Assembly (NCBI GenBank): GCA_951812925.1
Contig: OX638369.1
Span: forward strand, 3,720,001-3,784,000
Length of the DNA: 64,000 bases
Source: Calliopum simillimum
Taxonomy: Eukaryota; Arthropoda; Insecta; Diptera; Lauxaniidae
Reading direction: 5' to 3'
Part shown: one piece after another, positions 35,619 to 48,534 of the stretch
How the letters are laid out: the number at the start of each line of letters is the position of its first letter
Numbering within the stretch: position 1 is the first letter of the stretch
Notes under the pieces: generated by a model
The model's input: only the letters and a program-made list of their open reading frames with translations
What the model was told of the DNA's origin: nothing
The model's database searches: none
Position numbers and translations under genes: made by a program

Positions 35619-36928
35619 TTTTATTGTAGCACAGTGTACTTGTTAAGTGAAATTTTAAACCTACTCTCATCTTTTGTGATAATCGTATGTTGAAGCACAG
35701 TGAACTAAGTAAAATGGCATATTGGGTGGGGGTATGTGCTGTATAATATTAAAGCTAAGTAGGTGATATACGAAACGATTTCGATTTCAAATCTAACACT
35801 CAATAACGATATTTGCCATTCAAAATGGATGAGTTCGTAGCTGTATGGATGCTCGCGTATAAGCTGATTTGGCACGAGTGGCAACCCAATTGAATTAGTC
35901 CAGCAGAAGTGCATGTATATTTGCTTAATCCTTCAATTATCAGATTAGCATTAAGGAGCCAAAGCAACTGACAAGGAAAGAAGTCGAATTTCAATAGAGA
36001 CCGACTGTAGCGAAAGGTCTTTACTTTTATCAAAAAGCAGAGTTAATGGTACGAATAAGTTTGGAAGAATTTTTTTTAAACATTGTGAAGAAAAACTTTT
36101 TATATCTGTGGTCAAAATTCGACCACAAATGTATTCAATAATTTTAATACTTATTGGACACTTTTAGTATATTTATTTTTTTTGTTTTGCTTTAGGTACA
36201 AAAAAGAAAAGCTCATTTACCATTCCTGGTAAAATTCAAGAGAAATATAAACAAAACAAAAAACATGAAGTCAGTTCTATGCTTTTTGTCTTTCTCTTTG
36301 TGCTTTATCCTTTTTTCAGCTCTGAGTGACCGTGTATTTTGTTGTTGTCAATATTGAAAAAATTTATATTTAATTTTAACTGGCTTAGAGTCAAAATGTT
36401 AACATAATTTTAACTTTGTGCACATCAAAATACAAATACCTTTTGAATGGTGTGTTATTTAAAGTCGTACTCCATTTCTAACATAGTAAAAAAAGATGGA
36501 CAAGATTTTGTCTTACGTATTGATATATAGATTGTTATATTATTTAAGGACGCCAGTTGCCGAAAATGTAAAGCTTACGCACTGCACAAGATCATCAAGA
36601 GCCTTCATTCAAGCATATAAGTGAATCCCACAAAAACATCGTGAATATGGCCACTGGAACAAGAAATACGCAAAATATGGAGTTTTCGGCGGACTTCACT
36701 TGCTAGTCATAGCGTACAATGACTCAACAATCTGAACGGATCCGATGTGTGCTATAATTTCGATTAGGAAATTTGATTTTTTCAAAAACTGTAAGTATTG
36801 TATTTCGAATTATTTCCAAATGAACGCTTTATGTGTACCCTTATGGGTTTTGTTTCTCTTAACAGTTATTTAGTCATGTCCTTCTCATTCCGTCAAATGC
36901 GCTTTAAATTGCATATACTTAGGTACAT
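35619..36928. other. Intergenic DNA, no gene recognised
   Basis: AT-rich with several A-rich or T-rich tracts; no coding-like exon. The 8-bp target site of the adjacent MITE (AGGTACAT) ends it at 36921-36928. Confidence 0.3.
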
Positions 36929-37244
36929 TAGACCGGGTCAATTTATTTGGCAGGATGGATTCACTTCGGAATCGGAATGAAAGCAATTTTCAAGAGCTTT
37001 ACATTGCGACAAATGAGATGGAATCGGATTTGTATTTCCACAAATAAAATTTATGGTTCCTAGTCGACTTACCGAAACATAAATCCGATTTGGTGTTAAT
37101 TATCGAAATGCGGAGCTCTTAAAGATTGCTTTCATTCTGATTCCGAAGTTAATCGGATTTCAAAACATGCCAGAATAAGAAAAAGAAAAAATTCAAATTT
37201 TTTATTCTTGTTTCATATAAAATTATCAAATTTGACCCGCCCTA
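36929..37244. mobile_element. MITE with 8-bp target duplication (hAT-like), 316 bp
   Basis: Flanked by AGGTACAT on both sides (36921-36928 and 37245-37252). The ends TAGACCGGGTCAA and the complement of TTGACCCGCCCTA match over 11 of 13 bases. Longer inner arms also pair: TTCGGAATCGGAATGAAAGC on the left with GCTTTCATTCTGATTCCGAA on the right. It encodes no protein. An 8-bp duplication suggests mobilisation by a hAT transposase. Confidence 0.85.
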
Positions 37245-37252
37245 AGGTACAT

Positions 37253-38901
37253 ATATTATTTTTTTTTTTTTAAAGCACTATTACGCGTTCTTTGTCAGCT
37301 GAGGTGCCTTTCGTTCCACCATCTTCTTCTTCCCCTATTTCTATTTAATGTAGCTTGAACTTTTCTTCTTTTCATTCAAACTGCTGTTTTGCTTTCAATG
37401 GCTTTCAATATTCTTGTGTTTGTCACTGACTAATGTGCCAAATGTGGGACGTTTGCAACAAATATTTACTAACTAACGCAAAAGTTTCTTCGACTCCGAC
37501 GCCGCCGCCTTTGCCTCCGCTTCACTATATTATCCCTATACTGAATCATGCTCACTCCATTACCAAAAGTGAAGAATGATGACAAGGACGTGGAAATAAA
37601 ATACACTTCTCTGGTGTTACATTTTAAATTGTTGCTCATGAATCAGCTGGAAAACGAAAGAACAAACCAGCAAATCTACGAATCAATGAACGTGGAAGTC
37701 TTAGAAGAAAAAAAGTTTTTCTATAAAATTGTTGGGCGTATCACATTTTCCTCGTTGGCAGATAATGAAATTGTTGAAAAGTTTTTCTCATCAAAATTGC
37801 TTGCACACCACTCCCCCACAAACAGTTAAGTGAGGTGTGTAAGAAGGTCTGTTTGTACTCGTTGTTACATGTGTGCGCAGTGGGGTCGTCTTTCAACTGA
37901 AACACCACAGTCAAATCCTTGATGAATTGTGTGGATACGAAAAAATTTACAAATCCTTGATTGGTGGTTGTTTAGAGGGGCAGGGTGGGAGGGGAAGAGG
38001 AAGATCAATAAAGTTAAAATTTGAAACATTTGCCTTGATAGCAATTTAATGAGCGCAGATTCTGCTTCAACATGATGGGGCAATAGTCACAGTAAGGAAG
38101 CTGTTTTGTAAGGAATTACGTTATTAATTCGTACAGTCAATTTCAATCAATTTCAACTTTGCTGAAAGAAAGCACTTTATTTTATATTGAATTTGAATAT
38201 TTTTGGTCAAAACTAATTAAAAACTTAAGAAAAGTTTAAACAATGAAAGCATGAAGCTTTGGCCATTCCAAGGATTAAGTATAACAAACTGAAAAAACAA
38301 AAAATATAAAAAAACACATGAGAGGACTTAACTTGAATTAAATATCTAGGGGAGAGTGAAGTGGCTTCGGCGTTGGGATACCTTCGGCAATGGCGTTTTT
38401 GGCATGAACAAAAATATTTATTAAAGGGAAGTGAGTGCCCCATTATGAGTTAGAAATACCCTCTCAAAGTTTGTCATCAGTATCTTCATAGCTGAAAAAG
38501 TTACACGTGTTTTTGTGTTTTCACACTTGCTGATGTAATTTTTCGAATAAGTGAAATGGATTTAAAAACTTTTTTTTTTCATTTTATGCTGCTTTATGCC
38601 CATGCTATCTCAGCATGGGGCACATTCGGCGAAAATTACTTTTTACATTCAATACGAAAATAAAAACTACCAGCAATACCTTTACAAGAAAATTTTTACC
38701 AACATTTTATTATTTAATAATTAAGGTTTGAGCCGAGCTAATATATGTTCTCATATGTCGAATAGCTTCTGAGATATAGGGCTTAAAAAAAAAGTGTCGC
38801 GGCCTCTCCACTCTTCCCTACTCGTAAATATATAAAGAAGCGCAAATTTTTCAGTTTTAGTCCTAACATTCATTTCAGTGAATGAATTCTTAAAATATGT
38901 A
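37253..38901. other. Intergenic DNA with one weak small ORF
   Basis: A 93-codon plus-strand frame at 37548-37829 (product starting MLTPLPKVKNDDKDVEIKY) is more protein-like than most frames here, but matches no family I know and shows no splice context. A 9-bp palindrome (CCCATGCT/AGCATGGG) lies near 38597-38619. Otherwise AT-rich. Confidence 0.25.
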
Positions 38902-39593
38902 CGTGGGCTGCTATATATATTTCTGGCCTAGGCAACACTAATGTCAATAGCTAAAATCTGGCAACACCATTATAAAGTTTGACATTTTTTAGCATAAACG
39001 TACTCACAACGTTTTAATGTACAAGTGCTATTTGCTTTGTTTACAGTGAGTTAAGAAAATTAATTTTTCCATTGATAATTATAATTTAAGCGATTGATAA
39101 ATAATGGGGTTTCCAACGGGAACAAACGCCCAAGGATGCTCTATCTCACGGTATGTCACATGACGATCTTGCATTATCAGTTCACGTACGGCATCAATGT
39201 TCTCTGGCACAACGGCCGTTTTTGGACGACCTTCACGGAATTCGTCTGTGAGCGAGCGTCGGCCACGATTGAATTCATTAAACCAGTTTTTCACAGTGCT
39301 GTAGGATGGTGCTTTATCGCCATACAAAGATTTAAGTTCATCGATGCACGCTTGTCGTGATAATCCACGTCGAAAGTTGTGAAAAATGATCGCACGAAAA
39401 TGTTCACGAGTTAATTCCATTTTTTTGCCAAATTGATTTTTCAAGTCACTGTAAACAACACAAATGATGGTCGTACGTCAAAACGTTCTGAGTACGTTTA
39501 TGCTAAAATATGTCAAAGTTTATTATGGTGTTGCCAGATTTTAGCTATTGACATTAGTGTTGCCTAGGCCAGAAATATATAAAGCAGCCTACG
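38902..39593 (-). mobile_element. Snapback mariner derivative with two 5' ends, copy 1
   Basis: Both ends are the 5' end of a mariner close to the one at 59641: the terminal repeat (CGTRGGCTGC then TATATTTCTGGC), the 5' UTR and GCATAAACGTACTCA occur at the left on the plus strand and at the right on the minus strand. Inside, only the N-terminal third of the transposase remains, in minus orientation. The left side is preceded by TA (38900-38901); the right target base is CA, probably a decayed TA. The catalytic domain and 3' end are absent. The 48-kb copy shares the same junction. Confidence 0.85.
39079..39444 (-). CDS. Mariner transposase DNA-binding domain only (121 aa)
   Basis: An uninterrupted frame that includes MELTREHFRAIIFHNF and continues through GLSRQACIDELKSLYG and STVKNWFNEFNRGRRS, the helix-turn-helix pair that binds mariner ends. 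It aligns with about residues 1-92 of the 59816-60868 transposase, then, after an internal deletion, runs into unrelated residues. None of the three catalytic acidic residues is present, so it cannot cut DNA. A short DNA-binding product could compete with active transposase; expression is not shown. Confidence 0.7.
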   Translation of the reverse strand: MKNQFGKKMELTREHFRAIIFHNFRRGLSRQACIDELKSLYGDKAPSYSTVKNWFNEFNRGRRSLTDEFREGRPKTAVVPENIDAVRELIMQDRHVTYREIEHPWAFVPVGNPIIYQSLKL

Positions 39594-41406
39594 CACATCA
39601 ATCAAGTTTATTTCAAGTCAACGTAAACAAAATAATTTCGAAAAAGGATTTACATAATTCAAAAATTAGACTTTATTGTGCCAAAATTCACAACTACATG
39701 CATACTTTCATTAGTAATTATGCTGTATTTGTAATGATTTTGTTCTTTACCTACGAGTCATTGTTGCTTTTATTCTAATTGCTGTTGTAACTCCGGTTAG
39801 ACGTGTCTCAATTGCATACCAATACAAACAAACATATGTATGCCGCATTTATGCATGGCACATCCTTTATGATTCGTGCTTCCTTGTTTTTTGCTCCCAC
39901 TTACCTTCTTACCTGGATGGATGCTGGATGGAGCAGCACATAACTTTGTGCGATTTTCTGCTTCAGCATTTGAATTGGATTTCAGAAAAACGATTTGAAT
40001 TATTGAAATTCTACTTCCGGTTGATTACATCGTAGTTCTGTAATGCACAAATTCATGATTTAATGTACATGCATGCATACATACATATAAGAAATATTTG
40101 TATGAGCAAATGTGTGAGTGTATGAGATTATAATAGAGGTGTATGAAAAATCAAATAAATCGAATCTAGAAATATTTTGAATACCTCAAATAAATCGTAG
40201 ACATCGAATAATTCGATTGATTCTGTTCTTATTCAGTTCTGACGTTATTTCCAGTTGGATTTAAAAATAAAGTCAAAAACCTATTTCCTAGTTAAGTTTT
40301 GGCTTCATTTCCAAAAATTAATGCCAGAAAATTTCTGGCTTATTCGATCCCCCTTTTTAAACATTGAATTTTTTGATTCAATATTAGTTGGAAACGACTC
40401 CAACAATTTTAATGAGAATTTTGGTCAGGCACACAAAAAAATGGAATGAACTTTTGATTTCTTATATGCAGTCTTACGTACATATTTTTCAACGCTGTGT
40501 CCGTCTTTTTCAAAATATTCTTGCTTGAAGTTAAAGAAAACACTAAAATAATAAGATCAGATTGTCGACTGAGCAGGGATCGGTCTCCAGATACTAAACA
40601 TTTTAAAACCAAAAAAAAAAAAAAAACTCAGTTTTAGATATTTCTTTATAAGGACTGTTTCCTATTTACTTTCTTCGTGCAATTTACAATTACATGTCCT
40701 TGCGCTTTGCGAGAATAAAGACAATATTTGCCGATTTGCAATGCACATTTAATGTGTCTGTAAATATCCAAATAAAACGCTTGATTGAGTGCAGCATACA
40801 GATTGCTGGCTGCTTTAGTTGGATACTTGCAGAGTGCAGCTAAGGAAAGCCTAAGATAACAACAAAATCCAAGTACCTTGGGTTACGAGTATTTTGTGCT
40901 GTTTGCACACAACACATCAGAACACACAACATTAAACAAACATGCACATACATACGTAAGTTGTATATACGATATACATACAGTATATATGTAGTTGTAC
41001 AAACTGATACTTTTTGTTCTTGCATTATTTGTGTGTGTCACGTTTTGATGCATTATCCACTTAAAAGTCATTTTCGATTCGTTGCACATGAAATTTTTGC
41101 GCTACAATTTAAATTTAAGAAAAAACTTTTGATCCTTTCGGTACTGAATTGTTGTAGTTTTTGTATTATTTTCTATATCAATGCATATGATTTCGTAATG
41201 CAATGAAATTATCCAGTAGAAATTGCTAAAAGCTAGAAATGCTTAAAACTTGAGATTTTCTTGTCTTACACTTTAATAAAAATTAGCTAACAATTCTCGC
41301 ACCTTCTTAGGGCCTGTTTATAAATAAGTGGAACCATCTTTCTCCTTTGGTCCAAAAACCGAAAATTACCGATGTCTCGGAAATGGCGCCGATTTTACAT
41401 ATAAAA
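39594..41406. other. Intergenic DNA with foldback-family fragments
   Basis: A segment at about 40420-40620 is an inverted, deleted relative of 8080-8670 (shared blocks GGGATCGGTCTCCAG and GACCGATCCC). A segment at about 41310-41395 is the inverse of 27990-28080. No gene is recognised. Confidence 0.4.
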
Positions 41407-42296
41407 CTAGTAAGGGTGTTATCTTTGGCCTAGCCAAACATGAAATACCCTACACTGCAGTATTTTGAAAATTTTGCAATTTAGTTGAATTGTCTCAAAA
41501 AACGTTTTGAGTATAGTGTTTTGAAACTTTGCTTATATCGGAGGTGCCGCGCCTTCTTGTCTGAGTTCACCCAGTATTTGCTCAGACCTTGAATTTATAG
41601 TTCTTATTGTTTGTGTCAAATATAGCTGGATTATCTCAAAAAAAATCTTTAAGTATGACAATTTGAAACTTTTGCCCATATTGGAGGTACCACGCCATCT
41701 TGTCCAACTTCGCCTAGTTTTTCTCAGAGCCTTTTATTGAGCTGAAGGTTTGAGTGCAATTTGGGTGGATTATCTCAAAAAACCCTTTCTATACAGCGGT
41801 GTGAAACTTGTCCTTATATGGGAGGTGCCCCGCCCTATTGTCTGAGTTCGCCTATTTTTTTCTCAGAGCTTGCATTTATTGATCTGAATGTTTTAGTGCA
41901 ATTCGGTTGAGTTATCTCAAAAAACCGTTCCTATACAGCATTTTAAAACTTTTGTGTACATGGGAGGTGCCACGCCCTCTGGTCTGAAATCGTCTAGTTT
42001 TTGCTTAAAGTTTGCACTTACTATCCCTAGTATTTATGTGTGTTATCTTTTTGTTACTGCAAATAATGCTCTAATTATTGCATGTTGAATATATTTTTTG
42101 TATGGGCGGTAGGCGTGTCCGTCGAGCGATTCCGCTCAATTTCAATCCCTCGAGCTAAATTTTACTACAAGCTCACTACACCAAATTTCACAGAAGATGA
42201 CGCTGATCAAGAATATATATACTCTTCCATACCTGCCACGCCTCCTTCTCTGCGTTACAAACGGAAAGACAAAGTGAATATAGGTGTAGGGTATAA
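41407..42296 (-). mobile_element. Helitron-like element, copy 2 (longest copy)
   Basis: In minus orientation it starts with TATACCCTACACC near 42296 and ends with CTAG at 41410-41407, followed by T. The 3' hairpin is TTTGGC, loop TAG, GCCAAA, where copy 1 has TTTTGGC, loop CAG, GCCAAAA: the stem is conserved while the loop varies. The interior has four tandem units of about 140 bp, each with a GGAGGTGCCACGCC-like block (near 41540, 41684, 41821, 41961). No protein is encoded. Confidence 0.65.
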
Positions 42297-45200
42297 TGAA
42301 TAATGATATTCAAAGTTAATCTTGGCTGTAAACTAGTGATATCAATTTTAAGGTATAAAAGGTCAGAGTGTGATGTCACAAATATGGGGGGTCTCTGAAG
42401 ATGTGACAGAGTGAGACATTGGGGTGGGGGGTGATGTCCAAAAATTGTGAAATTTGTGAGACGTTATTAACGGACAGCGGTGTTAAAAAATAAACGAACT
42501 TCTGTTGTATACTGATTTGATCTTAAGTCGACTTAAGCAGTTTTTCCTTTCTGGCACAGAATTCATTCTCAAGGTTTGTTTTTCCAGCAGGGTATGATAC
42601 TTGAACAAACAAAGCTTGCCTCAGTCACCCAGTGTTGTCTGTCTGTTTATGTGCAATTTTTGTCCTATAAATTTATTTCGCTGCACGAAATCAAGCATAT
42701 GAAAGAAATATCAATAAAAAATGATTGCATATGCACTGGCGCCGCACCATAAAATGTAAAGTTTGTTATTAATTTAAGCATGCAAACAAGGAGCAAATAC
42801 TCACACTCACACTGAGCTGCTTTTCTTTTCCTTTTTTTCAATGTAACTCTTATTTAACAAAGTGCAGTTACAACGCCAATAAATATGCAATGTTTTTTTA
42901 TTCTTTCTGTCAATTTTACGCTTTTCTTATTTTCATTATTAAAAATTTATAATTCAGTCGAAAATGCTGTTGGAGATTTTCTGTTTTTAATGGCCAAGTT
43001 GGGTTGGCACTTGAGACATTGGAAAAAAAAATAAACAGTAGCAACTGCAATGGCTACGCTATATGCTAACAAGACAAGCAGCAAACATCAACAATAACTA
43101 TGTATGTATGTAGTACATATACAAACGGACAGCAGCAACAACATTATGTACAACAATCAGTAGAGCATGAAATTTGCATAGTACAAATTTTGCAGTTAAA
43201 TGCAAATCAGAAAACTTTCTAACGAATTATTTAACGTTATGCTGTTTGAACAAAAAGAGAAAAAAACAATTGATAAAAATTGAAATGTGGGAAAAAAAAT
43301 TATCGAATACATATTTACATAGCAAAACTATGGTTTTAGTCAACAAAAAAAATAAAAAAATTACATAGCACAATGTAAACTATGCATGTTCAATATGTCA
43401 AAAGAACAATATGCAATGTTCAATGTGTTTGTTTAACACACAAATGCATAAAAAAAACTTTTCAGTTTTTTATTTATTTAGACAGTTTTTTTTAAACAAA
43501 TTCATTTTATTTGTTAAACAAAATAACAAACGATTATTTCTTTTTCAAAATTAAATCATTGGTTTCAAATGAACAAAAAAAAAAAAAAAAAATAAAACAA
43601 AAATATATTCCAATCATTTGTTTTTAAAGCTAATTTTACTATATAATTAGACTGATGCGGAAAACAAAACATTTTTGGAAATTCCACGATTTTTACTAAG
43701 AAAATAATATATAGTTGATCTGAGGTTACAATTTTTATTTTATTATACGGGGCATATACGAAAATATTTTATTTTTTTTTTCATAGTCTATAACCAATTG
43801 TGATGGAATATATTCCTAGACGTGTAAAATGATATTCCCAATAGGTAAACTAGAAAATTTCGGCATGAGAGGCTGTCAGGAGGTCCTTTTAACCTGAAAA
43901 TTTAGCATCTTCAACAAAGTCGATTTATTTTCAATCAAGGAATTTGCTTGAATTTTTTGAGAATTTTATGACCTGTTATGTGACCGTTATGAGCGATTTT
44001 GACTTTTTAAGCCTTTCCCTCTCCGTGTGCCACATACGGTTTTTCTGAATTTTACTTGAGAATATTCGGATAGGTGCCCCGAAATATAACTACAATTTCT
44101 GAAATGTGTGCTCTCCCGTATATTATCGGAAATCTCGAAAAATTATAACATATCTCAAAAAATTCTGCAAAAAATTCACACAATTCTAAGCATTTTTTAT
44201 CATATTCACTTTTTTCGTTAGATGCCTTGCTTTTGAGTAAAAAATCGTTTTTTTGACCGCGTAAATGAAAAACGTAAACCTATCCCCAAAAAAAATTTAT
44301 AATTTTTAAACGCCAGAATTTTTGTAAGAACATAGTCTTTATTTCTAAGGCACCCTTGGGTATTCATTTTGTAATGAAAAAGAAGTTATAACCAAAACAC
44401 ATGTTTTTTTTTTGGCCAAAATGGGCCTGTAGTAGAATCGAAAGTGCTCCATTCGTTTTTCTCGGAATTTACAAAAAATTATGCAGATATTGTTTTTAAG
44501 AGTCCCTCTTACTTTGAGTCGGTTTGGGGATGATTTAATTTTGCTTCTTACAAAACCGATCCGGTCTATTGTACAATGATGTTTGTTAAAAATGACTTTG
44601 ATTTTATTCAAAAAAGAATTATACCATTTTTTTAATTTAATCACAGTCGCACGAGACGTGTCGCTTGGACATTTTTTTCCACTATACAAATTTTAAATTG
44701 AAAATCTTACAAATAACCAGGATTTCCCGGTGTACTTGTGAAGTTGGCGTGGCATCACCAATTTTTCCAAAGAATGTTATTTGTTCCGATCCATTTTACA
44801 TATGCACCAAATATCGTTAGTGGACATCGCCCATTTTCCCAGTGAACATTATTTATTTAATCTCATTCATGTGCGTTAAATATTTTAAAAGATATTAGGC
44901 GTGTTTCTTTTGAAGCGTACATACAATTGTGGATATTTTTAAATAACAACAATAACAACTTTAAGGAACTTTTTTATGGAGAATCATGTTCTCTACAAAA
45001 ACTTTTAATTTTATATTTAAAAAAATTTACATTTTAGGAGTTCTTCTATAAAAACTGGTTAAGCGCCGATAAACGGCAAAAAATCACTTTTTTTTAAATA
45101 ACTTCTAAATAATTACTTTTTTTTTTTACAAAAGATTAAAATTATTTGTAAAGCATGTGGTTCTCCCTGAAAAAGACCTTTGGACTTTTTATCGTACGAC

Positions 45201-48057
45201 TCGCCGTTCATAAGTTATCGCAATTTGAAAATTACCACAATTGTATATACGCGTTAAAAAAAAAACACGGCTATTATTTGTCTTGGTGCTTTTTACATAC
45301 CTAACAAATCTCATTCATGTACGTTAAAAAGTTTCAGAGTTATGATGATTTCATTTTTTGGCTCACGGTTTACTTTTCTGTGGAAATACCCATATACATA
45401 CTAGACTGATCAAAAAAAAAAAAAAAAAAAAGATTTGTGGAATCTCAATGAATACCAACAAAAATCTAAAATAAAAATCATAATCAAAAATATTTGTGTT
45501 AATCTAATGCACGCATAAGAGAACATTTTCGTTAGCCATGCATTTTTTCTAACAAAGTTAAAATTTGTCTGTTATTATTATTATATTCATCTGATTAAAT
45601 TGATTGAATACTTAGATGGAGTATGTCGATATGTGCATATTTCTTAACTTCCTTTATTTCATTCACTTCACGTTCATAATCTGTAAACGGTCTCTGGTAA
45701 ATGTTTAATTTACTTTTAGTTGTTTGTTGATTTTTCTGATATCATCAAAGAAACATCACAACTGAATTAATGCTTGAAATGGAATCACTCGAGTGTGACT
45801 AACTGTAACAACAAAAGAAATAAAATTAAGCCAACAGAAACAACAACAACAACAGTCCATTACCAACTGTTGGGCCAAATTCTCTTCCCGCATAGTTTCA
45901 ATTGAATTTGTACCAAAGTCACAACTAAAGGAGCTGAAAATCTTTATTGTTTTCGACTGATATCTTTGCTAATCCAAGTTTATTTTTTGGATTTTTTTTC
46001 TTCTTCTTTTCGTTTGGCAACAAGTCAATTATTTCGGAAAGCAGCAATGTAGAAATAGAGATTTTTGCGCTTAGTCCTTACTTAGTACTTACTGTTGCAC
46101 TTCTTCTTATGGACAACAGACATATATACATACATATGTATGTACGAGTACATCTGTGTGCAAATGGCTAAACATAAATACTTTTATAATTGCAAAGAAG
46201 ATCAAAACCTCTAAGTTAATCCCCTTAAGACTAAACTAATTGCTAATCGACACTTACTCGGCGATAGTGATGACCGACCAACCAACGATTTTGAGCCATT
46301 TAACGAAAAGAGAACTGAATTCATGTTGCGGTACAATCCGTTGGCTAGTAGACTACGTACTTACATGATTTTTGGAAACAGATTATTTTGAAGTGACTTT
46401 GTTTTTGACAAACTGATTGCGACTTGTAATTTATCCGGTAGTTTAAAGAAGGAACCAAGGAGCAAAATTCGGTTTTTATCGGAACGTGAATAAGGAAAAC
46501 GAAAACTAGTTCTTGTAGAACTGGAATAAGCAAATAAAATGGACAATTTTACTGATAAGTGCAAATTACCTATTTTGTAGCTAACGAAATTTTTTATCTG
46601 CTGACGTCTGCCTTTCATAACCCTGCAGAATTACTTCATATAAAATGCTCTCAAGCTTACTGACTTCATAATATATCGCTAGAATTGATACATATAATAT
46701 TCAGGCCTATTTCTGAATCCATCTAAGATTCAATTTTCATAAGAACTGCGAAGGTGGTATTAGTGAATTCGAATTGTTAACAACGTGAATTCAAAATTCG
46801 TAGAGTTTGAAGTACTTCTTAATCAAAATAACGATATTTGAGTCGCCTCGAAGCCAATGCGGTTGGGTCCATTTTTTGATTTTTTCCGATCTTTGTTAAT
46901 TTAAGCAGAATAGATAATAATCTTCTTGGTTATCAAACGATTTACTCATTTCTTAACTTTTCCTGTGTCCAAAAGCCCTTTTTTTGAAAGCTTCAGAATA
47001 TTTTTAAATATAATTTCAGAAGAATTTTAAAAATAAGTATAATTAAAAACACAAATTTTCAAAAGATATGTTTTTTGGACTTAACCTCATTGGCTTCTGA
47101 GCTACTCATTTCTCTGATAGTTAAATCTAGTAATAGAAAATAAGGAAAATTTCGAATAGAGTTCAATTCAATATTTTAAATTCAATATTTTAAATTCAAT
47201 AATAACGCTTTCATAGTTCTAAATAAAATCGAATCTACGATAGATTCAGTGATAGGTCTGATCATGTTGCACATTTTTAAGTGTTGATTTTTACATCTGC
47301 GTGAGCACAATAGTTACAACTGTAGGGTATTGCTATGTATGTGGCAAAAGTTGAAAAACTTCTCTGAGCTTTCAAAAATATTTCTTTCTTTCTATACATT
47401 TATGTAACACTTCCTTTTATATATAAAAACCATATGATTGCCCTGCTAAACTTTAGCAGTCCGTAGAAAAATTTCTCTTATTTCTCTTAAAAAATGTTTT
47501 TGTTTCTGTTAAGTTCTTACTTTTTTATGTTTAATGCTGCTTTTCTTTAGCTGGACTAAACTAAATTCAATTAGAACGAGTAAAACTTTAAGGACTCAAC
47601 AAGGATCATTATTACAAAGTCTTGATAACTCTTTAACGTTTTCGTTCACTGAAATTCCGTATATTGAAATGAATTACGAACTGAAAGAAAATTATTATAA
47701 AATAAGTACCAGTTTTACTGAGAACTTAAAATTTTTTATTGCACTTAAAGGAGGTCTTTTAATAAAACTTAGATTTTGTGGTACGTTTAGCACATCGAAT
47801 ATGCTGTTAAATTGGTAAAAAGATGCTTTTAATAAATATTTTTCACACTTTCCCTAATGAGTGTAAAACTACAACACCATCTAAATATAAACCACCACAA
47901 GTCTTTATTCTTTCATGTTGCTATCACACATGCCCAATAGGAATAGAATGTATTGATGCGAAATCGCACTCTCTAAAAAAATGTTTAAGAGATTTTTTTT
48001 TGGTAATTTGGGCTTATTGATTCAGAAAATAACCAAACATTTTCCCAACAAATCCCG
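42297..48057. other. Gene-poor AT-rich region
   Basis: At 42360-42480 there is a G-rich dispersed repeat containing GTGTGATGTCACAAATATGG and ending near ATTAACGGACAGCGG, resembling ends of common insect transposon relics. A fragment near 45040-45240 belongs to the 7.8-10.2-kb foldback family, and 44160-44320 matches 20450-20570. The remaining DNA is low-complexity with no credible exon. Confidence 0.3.
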
Positions 48058-48534
48058 TACTCACAACGTTTTGATGTACAAGTGCTATTTGTTTTGTTTA
48101 CAGTGAGTTAAGAAAATCAATTTTTCCATTGATAATTTAAAATATGGCTAAATTATGGGGTTTCCAACGAGAACAAACCTTTTTTACGGCCAGGTGCTTA
48201 TGCAATATTGAATGTATGCTGGTCCCACTAATGCCTAAGGTTGTCTCAATCTCACGATAGGTCACATGACGATCTTGCAATATCAGTTGGCGCACAGCAT
48301 CAATGGTTTCCGGAACAACAACTGATTTTGGACGACCTTCACGAAATTCGTCTTGGAGTGAACTACGACCTCGGTTGAATTCACCATACCATCGATAAAC
48401 ACTGGTCCTTGATGGAGCTTCATCGCCAAAAATTTAATTAAGTTCATCGATGCACTGTTGTTGAGTTAATCCACGTCGAAAGTTGTGAAAAATTATCGCA
48501 CGAAAATGTTCACGAGTTAATTCCTCTATGGGTT
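48058..48534 (-). mobile_element. Snapback mariner derivative, copy 2 (ends lost)
   Basis: Same layout as the 38902-39593 copy. The left part is mariner 5' UTR on the plus strand (CGTACTCACAACGTTTTGATG), then GATAATTT and a junction at GGGGTTTCCAACGAGAAC, then the N-terminal transposase region in minus orientation to about its first codons. It keeps a segment near the junction (TTTTTTACGGCCAGGTGC) that copy 1 has lost. Terminal repeats are missing and the frame is damaged, for example in the ELKSL region near 48430. Sharing the junction shows the two copies derive from one rearranged progenitor. Confidence 0.8.

Noticed and set aside
37548..37829. 93-codon protein gene
   Set aside because: No recognisable domain, no splice or promoter context, and similar-length chance frames occur throughout this AT-rich window.
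42082..42303. 73-codon plus-strand frame
   Set aside because: Lies entirely in the Helitron-like repeat; the same sequence in copy 1 is differently broken.
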